From positions 948-19,184 of the forward strand of contig DBKW01000082.1 of the NCBI GenBank assembly GCA_002298665.1: a stretch of 18,237 nucleotides of DNA, given 5' to 3'. Under the pieces are notes generated by a model. It did no database searches and was not told the DNA's origin. It worked only from the letters and a program-made list of their open reading frames with translations. The DNA comes from Verrucomicrobia bacterium UBA740 (GTDB lineage: Bacteria > Verrucomicrobiota > Kiritimatiellia > RFP12 > UBA1067). Numbering within the stretch: the stretch's first letter is position 1; every line of letters starts with the position of its first letter. This document shows, one piece after another, positions 13,726 to 18,237 of the stretch. The translations under genes were made by a program, and so were the position numbers.

Positions 13726-15851
13726 ACTAGTCCCTCATTTGAGTTGGATTCAGGTAGATCGAGATCGACGGTCATTTGGGTGCCCTTGCCCGGGCTGGAC
13801 TTGACCGTAAGATGTCCGTTGAAGTGGCGCAGGCGCTCGCGCACGCCCTGGAGGCCGAAATGGCCCTGGGCGATGCCGGGCGCTTTGGCCGGCACGAAGC
13901 CGACGCCGTCATCGGCGATCGTGAACGTCAGATGGCGTTTTTTCAGCGCGCCTTTGATGGAAATGTTCTTGGCCTTGCCGTGCCGCACGGCGTTCAGCGT
14001 CAGTTCGCGGATGATGCGCAGGAGCGCATGCGTCAGATTGTCCGTCAGCATTGCGCGCGGCACATCCAGCGAGACGGACAGGTGGGCGCCTTCGAGGTTG
14101 GGTTCGACCGCCCGGTTGACGGCGACGGACAGGTTGTCCTCCTCCAGGGCGAGGTTGCGCAAGTCCCAGATGCAGGCGCGGATTTCGTGCTGGCAACCGC
14201 GGAGCATCTGCGTGGCGGCGGCGAGCTGGTTCTTGGCGGCGGCGGGGTTGGCGTCCACCAGGCGGCCGACAGTTTCGAGCAAGAGGGCGACGGCCGTGAT
14301 GTTCTGGGCGACGGAGTCGTGGAGTTCGACCGCCAAGCGCGTGCGTTCGTCGGCCTTCACTTCGGAGGCGGTGCGCGCGAACTGTTCGCGCATGAGCGCC
14401 TGGCCGCGGCGTTCGGCGAGGTGGCGCAGGCTGATGTTCCACACGACGATGGCGATCGCCACGGCCAGCAGAACCGCCAAGATGAACTTGAGCCGCCGCG
14501 CGTTCAAGAGGGGGGGATTGGCCACGACGACGATGTCGGACGGGTAGCGCGGCACGAGCTCGAAGCCTTTCAGGCGCGTGAGGTACTTGCCGTATTCCTC
14601 GAAGAGGATGCGGCAGGCGCCCGTGAGGCGGACCTTGCTGCCGACGACGGGGACCGGCAGGTCGCCGAGGCGGACGGTTATGCGCTCGTCATCCTGTTCG
14701 ATGATGCAACTCGCGCCGCCGGGCAGCGTGTTGACCATATCCTTGATCGTGCCCTCCAACGTGACGATGTGCCCGTCGTAGAGCGGGTCGATGCGCACGC
14801 GCCCAGCCCTATCGTAGAGGATTTGCCGCGGCGAAAGGACCATGGGCATCTCGGGCGGTTCGGTCGACGGACCCAGGACGCGCACCTCCGAGTTGAAGAG
14901 GCCGGCGAAGAACGAATTGAAGCGCAGAAAGCCGTGCACTTCGACTCGCGTGCCCGGCGCGGGCATGTTGGTGGCGCCGCGCGTCAGGTGGAAGCGCAGG
15001 TAGCGTCCGTCTTCCGTCTTCACGAGCGCGTCGATCCGGTTCCAGACCGCGACGATGGTGCCGCGCAGGCTCATGCGGTGGGGGAAGCGGCGCAGCTGGA
15101 TGCGGGGGATTTCCCGCGCCGGGGGGACGGGGCGCAGCGTCGCGGGCGACGGGGCCTGGAGGACGTGGATGCGGTCCAGCCCGGCGAGCTCGATGTGGCG
15201 CCCTTGGTAGCGGCGCACGCCGCGGCTGCCGAGGATGCAGAGCCCCCGCACGCTGACGGCCGCGTCCAGAAGGGCGTAGGCGCGCTTGTAGGCCTCTTCG
15301 GACTCCCCCCGCATCGTGAGCGTGATGTCGCTCTTCATGGAAGAGAGGATAAGATAGATGAAATGCGGATCGACTTCGTCGCGAAAGACGTCCGTTATCA
15401 CGCCTTCGGTCCGCACCACGCGCATATCCATGGCGCCGGAGCCGATGTTTTCCAGATCGACCTTGACGGGTTCGAGGGGTTCGCCGCGCTTGACGACGCT
15501 GTAGGCGCGGCAGATCAGGCGGTAGTCGTCCGTCAAGACGGTATCGCGCGCCACGGAGCAGACGACCCGGGCCCTGTCGCCCGACCGCCAGTCGGGCGTG
15601 GTGTGGCCGGGCGGGTTCAGGATGTAGATGGACGCGTCGTTGGCGGAGAGGACGATGCGATCCTTCACCATCGCGTAGACGGTGCCTTCCGTCGCAAACA
15701 GATCGTCGCTCGCCTCGTTCAGACGGGCGGTGACGTAGTCCTCGACCTTGTCGACGGGGACATACGGCGGCGAAACCTCCGGCTGGGCGGCACCTGCTGC
15801 GCCTTTCAAGACGCAAAAAAACACAAAAAGTATAGGCGCGAGAATACGCAT
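13722..15851 (-). CDS. NarL-type sensor histidine kinase with tandem OB-fold-like sensor repeats
   Basis: 709 aa from ATG 15851; a TTG at 15866 would add five residues before the signal sequence and is less likely. Residues 1-20 are a signal/TM segment. The extracytoplasmic part (about 25-450) contains four similar beta-rich units at about 52-121, 146-231, 261-327 and 361-432, each opening with a (T/L)(E/R)GT(I/V) strand and containing a G..V.(V/L).G strand, as in OB folds. A TM helix lies at about 454-474. HisKA_3 dimerisation follows with His511 in VELHDSVAQN, then HATPase with the N-box RELTLNAVRHGKA, DDGVGF at about 648 and GHFGLQGVRERL. Kinases of this form phosphorylate LuxR/NarL regulators, and the regulator gene overlaps it by 4 nt. 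The signal is unknown. Confidence 0.93.
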   Translation of the reverse strand: MRILAPILFVFFCVLKGAAGAAQPEVSPPYVPVDKVEDYVTARLNEASDDLFATEGTVYAMVKDRIVLSANDASIYILNPPGHTTPDWRSGDRARVVCSVARDTVLTDDYRLICRAYSVVKRGEPLEPVKVDLENIGSGAMDMRVVRTEGVITDVFRDEVDPHFIYLILSSMKSDITLTMRGESEEAYKRAYALLDAAVSVRGLCILGSRGVRRYQGRHIELAGLDRIHVLQAPSPATLRPVPPAREIPRIQLRRFPHRMSLRGTIVAVWNRIDALVKTEDGRYLRFHLTRGATNMPAPGTRVEVHGFLRFNSFFAGLFNSEVRVLGPSTEPPEMPMVLSPRQILYDRAGRVRIDPLYDGHIVTLEGTIKDMVNTLPGGASCIIEQDDERITVRLGDLPVPVVGSKVRLTGACRILFEEYGKYLTRLKGFELVPRYPSDIVVVANPPLLNARRLKFILAVLLAVAIAIVVWNISLRHLAERRGQALMREQFARTASEVKADERTRLAVELHDSVAQNITAVALLLETVGRLVDANPAAAKNQLAAATQMLRGCQHEIRACIWDLRNLALEEDNLSVAVNRAVEPNLEGAHLSVSLDVPRAMLTDNLTHALLRIIRELTLNAVRHGKAKNISIKGALKKRHLTFTIADDGVGFVPAKAPGIAQGHFGLQGVRERLRHFNGHLTVKSSPGKGTQMTVDLDLPESNSNEGLV

Positions 15852-15881
15852 GGCATAATCATCCAAAACTTATTACCCGAT

Positions 15882-15910
15882 ATTATCTCATATTTTTAGA
15901 CTTAAAGCAA
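15882..15910 (-). promoter_or_regulatory. Candidate promoter of the kinase/regulator pair
   Basis: On the - strand: TTGCTT (15905-15910), a 17-nt spacer, then GATAAT (15882-15887) preceded by TGA, giving an extended -10. It lies about 31 nt before the kinase ATG. The -35 is weak (3/6), while the spacing and the -10 are good. Confidence 0.5.
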
Positions 15911-16038
15911 GGGCTTTTTTCAAAAATTTTCTGGTGGGTAGTAGAAGAACGGATAGAAGGCATTTTCTTCCATTGAGGCAAACGCGGAAAAACCGCGCGG
16001 TGCGGGGACGAACAGGCCGCGGGTGCCCGCCCCAATCC

Positions 16039-16068
16039 CGCCGGAATTCGCCGCGCTCCCCGCCGGAA
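16039..16068 (+). repeat. First pair of CGCCGGAA repeats, 22-nt spacing
   Basis: CGCCGGAA at 16039-16046 and 16061-16068, start-to-start distance 22 nt. The same 8-mer with the same 22-nt distance recurs at 16229/16251. Confidence 0.6.
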
Positions 16069-16146
16069 AATCCGACGCGTCCGGCCACATCGCGTCTATT
16101 TTCGGCAACAGGCAAGCGTGGTGAGACATCTCGCAGGACATTCTCT

Positions 16147-16182
16147 GAGTCCTCTTGACAACAATCCTTAGGGCGAGGACTC
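16147..16182. repeat. 8-nt perfect inverted repeat, 20-nt spacer
   Basis: GAGTCCTC (16147-16154) and its exact reverse complement GAGGACTC (16175-16182), separated by 20 nt that begin with TTGACA (16155-16160). No T-run follows, and no gene on the + strand precedes it, so a terminator role is unlikely. An operator or RNA hairpin is possible. Confidence 0.6.
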
Positions 16183-16198
16183 TTCCCGGACAATTCCG

Positions 16199-16216
16199 CC
16201 CCGCCCCTGGGCGGGG
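16199..16216. repeat. GC-rich hairpin
   Basis: CCCCGCCC (16199-16206) and GGGCGGGG (16209-16216) form a perfect 8-nt inverted repeat around two bases, so about 7 pairs could form with a 4-nt loop. No T-run follows in either direction. Confidence 0.6.
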
Positions 16217-16220
16217 TAGC

Positions 16221-16261
16221 CCCCGTCTCGCCGGAACGGGGACCCCGTTGCGCCGGAACGG
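16221..16261 (+). repeat. Tandem 22-nt direct repeats upstream of ilvD
   Basis: CCCCGTCTCGCCGGAACGG (16221-16239) and CCCCGTTGCGCCGGAACGG (16243-16261) match at 17 of 19 positions with a 22-nt period, about two helical turns. Each holds an internal inverted repeat (CCCCGT/ACGGGG in the first, CCGT/ACGG in the second). They end about 93 nt before the ilvD -10 box and look like tandem protein-binding sites, though this is inferred. Confidence 0.6.
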
Positions 16262-16286
16262 CGGTGCGGTGCAGAAAGGAGGCGAC

Positions 16287-16310
16287 TGTCTCACGACAGG
16301 GTACACTTTT
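16287..16310 (+). promoter_or_regulatory. Conserved upstream element, ilvD copy
   Basis: A 24-nt element starting TGTCTCACGACA and ending TACACTTTT, 22/24 identical to 3641-3664 upstream of ilvB and in the same orientation. It starts 67 nt before the -10 hexamer, 5 nt more than in the ilvB promoter. Confidence 0.6.
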
Positions 16311-16350
16311 CCGCCGCGTCTATTTTCCCTTCCCGCCGCGAGCGGAAATA

Positions 16351-16359
16351 TGGTATAAT
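16351..16359 (+). promoter_or_regulatory. Extended -10 promoter of ilvD
   Basis: TGG-TATAAT with a perfect hexamer at 16354-16359 and no good -35. The surrounding TATGGTATAATA (16349-16360) is identical to the ilvB promoter, and GAGCGG (16340-16345) lies just upstream as it does there. The expected start at about 16365-16368 leaves a leader of only about 23 nt, unlike the long ilvB leader. Confidence 0.75.
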
Positions 16360-16388
16360 ACAGTCCGTTGAAAGTAAGGATGAACCGT

Positions 16389-18056
16389 ATGATTTCAGAC
16401 CAGATAAAGAAGGGGAAGGAACGCGCCCCCCATCGCAGTCTTCTGTTCGCGACCGGCATGACCCGTGCGGACATGGACAAGCCGTTTATCGGCATTTGCA
16501 ACAGCTACGAGAGTTTCGTGCCGGGGCACTGCCACTTGAACAAGGTCGGCGAGTGGCTGAAGAAGTGCGTCATCGAGGCAGGCGGCGTGCCGATGGAGTT
16601 CAACACGATCGCCGTGTGCGACGGCATCGCCATGGCGCACCCGGGCATGAAGTTTTCGCTTCCCTCGCGCGAACTGATCGCCGATTCGGTCGAGACGGTG
16701 GCGCGGGCGCACTGTTTCGACGCGATGATCTGCGTGCCGAACTGCGACAAGATCGTGCCGGGCATGATCATCGGCGCCATCCGCACGGGCATCCCGACCA
16801 TCTTCGCTTCGGGCGGCCCCATGGCCCCGGGACACGACCCCAAGACGGGGAAGGATACGGACCTGAATTCCGTCTTCGAGGCCGTCGGGGCGGAAAACGT
16901 GGGCAAGATAACGGAAAAGGATCTTCAGGCGGTGGAGGAGACGAGCTGCCCGGGGTGCGGTTCGTGTTCGGGCATGTTCACGGCCAACTCCATGAACTGC
17001 CTGTGCGAGGCGTTCGGCCTGGCGTTGCCGGGGAACGGCTCCATCCTGGCGATAGACCCGCGGCGGAAGGAACTTTGGCGCCAGGCGGCGTTCCGCGCCG
17101 TGGCGCTGGCGAAGGCGGGCGGTCCGCTCCCGAAGGATTTGATTACCCAAGCTTCCATGGATAACGCCATCACGCTCGACATGGCGATGGGCGGCTCGAC
17201 GAACACGGTGCTCCACACGCTCGCCATAGCCCGCGAGGCGGGGATCGACTACTCCCTGACGCGCATGAACGAGATTTCGGCGCGCACGCCCTACATCTGC
17301 AAGCTGGCGCCTTCGGGCCACTACCACGTCGTGGACCTGGACCGCGCCGGCGGGGTCATGGCGATTCTCAAGCGCCTGCCGCGCGAACTGATCCAGACGG
17401 ACGCGCCCACCGTCGGCGGGCAGACGATCGGCGAGCAGATCGACGCGGCCCGGATTGCGGACGACGACGTCATCCGCACCCTGGAGAATCCCTATTCGCA
17501 AGACGGCGGACTGGCCGTGCTCTGGGGCAATCTGGCGGAAAAGGGGTCCGTCGTCAAGAAAGGCGGCGTGGCGCCTTCGATGATGACGTTCACGGGCCAG
17601 GCGATCTGCTTCGACTCGCAGGAGGAGGCGTGCGCCGGCATTCTGGCGGGCAAGGTCAAGCCGGGGCATGTCGTGGTCATCCGCTACGAAGGGCCGAAGG
17701 GCGGTCCGGGCATGCAGGAGATGCTCGCGCCCACTTCCTATATTATAGGAGCGGGATTGGGCGAATCGGTCGCGCTCATCACGGACGGACGCTTCTCGGG
17801 CGCCACGCACGGGGCGTGCGTCGGCCATGTTTCGCCCGAAGCGGCGGAAGGCGGCCTCATCGGGCTTCTGAAGGACGGCGACGAAATCACGATCGACATC
17901 CCCAAACGCGCCCTCAACGCCAACCTGACCGAAGACGAGATCGCCGCGCGCCGGAAGGCGCAGGCCGCCTGGACGCCCCGCATCCGCGGCGGCTGGCTCG
18001 AGCGGTATGCGCGGCTTGTCGGGAACGCGTCCACGGGCGCCTCGCTCAAGTCCTAA
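16389..18056 (+). CDS. ilvD: Dihydroxy-acid dehydratase
   Basis: 555 aa from ATG 16389, chosen because AAGGA (16376-16380) sits 8 nt upstream and MISDQIKKGKERAPHRSLL matches family N-termini. An ATG at 16380 is in frame but touches the AAGGA, and a TTG at 16368 is unlikely. IlvD dehydrates 2,3-dihydroxy-isovalerate and -methylvalerate to the 2-keto acids of valine and isoleucine, using an Fe-S cluster. Candidate cluster ligands are Cys37 (GICNSY), Cys119 (PNCDK) and Cys193 (CPGCGSCSGMFTAN). GRFSGATHGACVGHVSPEA near the C-terminus is the family signature. It has its own promoter, sharing elements with that of ilvB. The next gene, apt, starts 17 nt later and is probably co-transcribed. Confidence 0.97.
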   Translation: MISDQIKKGKERAPHRSLLFATGMTRADMDKPFIGICNSYESFVPGHCHLNKVGEWLKKCVIEAGGVPMEFNTIAVCDGIAMAHPGMKFSLPSRELIADSVETVARAHCFDAMICVPNCDKIVPGMIIGAIRTGIPTIFASGGPMAPGHDPKTGKDTDLNSVFEAVGAENVGKITEKDLQAVEETSCPGCGSCSGMFTANSMNCLCEAFGLALPGNGSILAIDPRRKELWRQAAFRAVALAKAGGPLPKDLITQASMDNAITLDMAMGGSTNTVLHTLAIAREAGIDYSLTRMNEISARTPYICKLAPSGHYHVVDLDRAGGVMAILKRLPRELIQTDAPTVGGQTIGEQIDAARIADDDVIRTLENPYSQDGGLAVLWGNLAEKGSVVKKGGVAPSMMTFTGQAICFDSQEEACAGILAGKVKPGHVVVIRYEGPKGGPGMQEMLAPTSYIIGAGLGESVALITDGRFSGATHGACVGHVSPEAAEGGLIGLLKDGDEITIDIPKRALNANLTEDEIAARRKAQAAWTPRIRGGWLERYARLVGNASTGASLKS

Positions 18057-18073
18057 GGAGGGGCGGAGGATAC

Positions 18074-18237
18074 ATGGAGACTAATCCGCTTTCCCGTTTC
18101 GTGCGCGCAATCCCCGATTTCCCGAAGAAGGGCGTCCTTTTCCGGGACGTGACGGGCATTTTGGACAGCGCCGAGGGGTTCCATATGGCCCTCGACCAGA
18201 TGCAGCAGGCAATAAACGGTACCCGTGTGGATATTGT
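18074..18237 (+). CDS. apt: Adenine phosphoribosyltransferase (3'-truncated by window end)
   Basis: The first 54 codons are visible: residues 8-25 read RFVRAIPDFPKKGVLFRD, followed by VTGILDSAEGF, the N-terminal signature of Apt, which salvages adenine to AMP with PRPP. Two purine-rich ribosome binding stretches precede the ATG: AAGGAGGGG at 18055-18063 and GGAGGA at 18065-18070. The PRPP-binding loop lies beyond the window. Co-transcription with ilvD is likely from the 17-nt gap. Confidence 0.88.
   Translation, partial: METNPLSRFVRAIPDFPKKGVLFRDVTGILDSAEGFHMALDQMQQAINGTRVDI

Larger units (their letters stand above)
15911..16286. other. Gene-poor, repeat-rich intergenic stretch upstream of ilvD
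   Basis: No convincing gene is present on either strand: the open frames here are Arg/Pro-rich, lack ribosome binding sites and resemble no family. It contains a CGCGG/CCGCG hairpin near 15988-16002, four copies of CGCCGGAA, an 8-nt inverted repeat with a 20-nt spacer, a CCCCGCCC/GGGCGGGG hairpin, and a 13-nt segment repeated in the ilvD promoter. GTGAGACA at 16121-16128 is the reverse complement of the first 8 nt of the conserved ilvB/ilvD element. An untranslated RNA or a regulator-binding region are both possible. Confidence 0.5.

Noticed and set aside
13776..15899. Long + strand open frame opposite the histidine kinase (707 codons)
   Set aside because: Asp/Gly/Ala/Arg-rich antisense shadow. 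The - strand frame has all kinase motifs and overlaps its regulator properly.
16155..16183. Promoter starting at TTGACA 16155
   Set aside because: No -10-like hexamer occurs at 16-18 nt spacing (the expected position reads GACTCT).
16121..16310. Miniature transposon bounded by the inverted TGTCTCAC copies
   Set aside because: The inverted copies have their element starts facing each other, opposite to the arrangement of transposon tips, and no target-site duplication was found.
15920..16501. - strand open frame of 193 codons in the ilvD upstream region
   Set aside because: It runs into the ilvD coding region, has no ribosome binding site and resembles no family, and its path crosses several non-coding repeats.
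16395..17828. Long - strand open frame opposite ilvD
   Set aside because: Antisense shadow of ilvD with low-complexity Arg/His/Asp composition and no family resemblance.

Overview
The window is GC-rich and densely coding, and almost everything faces the + strand. It looks like the chromosome of a bacterium from the PVC superphylum, most likely Verrucomicrobiota/Kiritimatiellota. That assignment is inferred from three things: a large surface protein mixing InlB-type (Listeria-Bacteroides) repeats, FN3-like modules and BspA-type leucine-rich repeats; a NarL-type histidine kinase with tandem OB-like sensor repeats; and ordinary sigma70-like -10 boxes. No rRNA gene or other strong phylogenetic marker is present. 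There are no tRNAs, CRISPR arrays or transposase genes.

Layout. (1) 2-3283: the 3' part of the surface protein gene, then an outer-membrane beta-barrel-like protein gene 3 nt later. (2) 3284-3869: a gene-poor stretch with a possible terminator, two period-9 tandem repeat tracts, a strong extended -10 promoter and a leader RNA that can fold into nested helices. (3) 3870-6887: ilvB-ilvN-fabH (acetolactate synthase large and small subunits, ketoacyl-ACP synthase III). (4) 6942-13084: a tightly packed row of efp, prfB, a DUF721/DciA-like gene, a family-5 solute-binding protein gene, tsaB, cmk and mtaD, with several stop/start overlaps. (5) 13090-15851 on the - strand: a sensor kinase and its LuxR/NarL response regulator, overlapping by 4 nt and ending 5 nt from mtaD. 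(6) 15852-16388: a second gene-poor stretch full of inverted and direct repeats, ending in an extended -10 promoter. (7) 16389-end: ilvD and the truncated 5' end of apt.

Biology. IlvB/IlvN and IlvD are two of the enzymes of valine/isoleucine synthesis (IlvC is not in the window). FabH in the ilvBN operon suggests a link between branched-chain metabolism and fatty-acid initiation. The central row is mostly informational housekeeping: polyproline translation, termination at UAA/UGA, tRNA t6A synthesis, CMP phosphorylation and possibly helicase loading. A peptide-type binding protein sits oddly inside it.

The most interesting signals are non-coding. The ilvB and ilvD promoters, about 12.6 kb apart, share a 24-nt upstream element (22/24 identical, with a TGTC-N4-GACA dyad) plus an identical 12-nt segment over the -10. 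This looks like a small branched-chain amino acid regulon or a duplicated/mobile promoter module. In addition, the ilvB leader can form three nested helices starting a few bases after the expected transcription start, which makes it a candidate undescribed cis-regulatory RNA.
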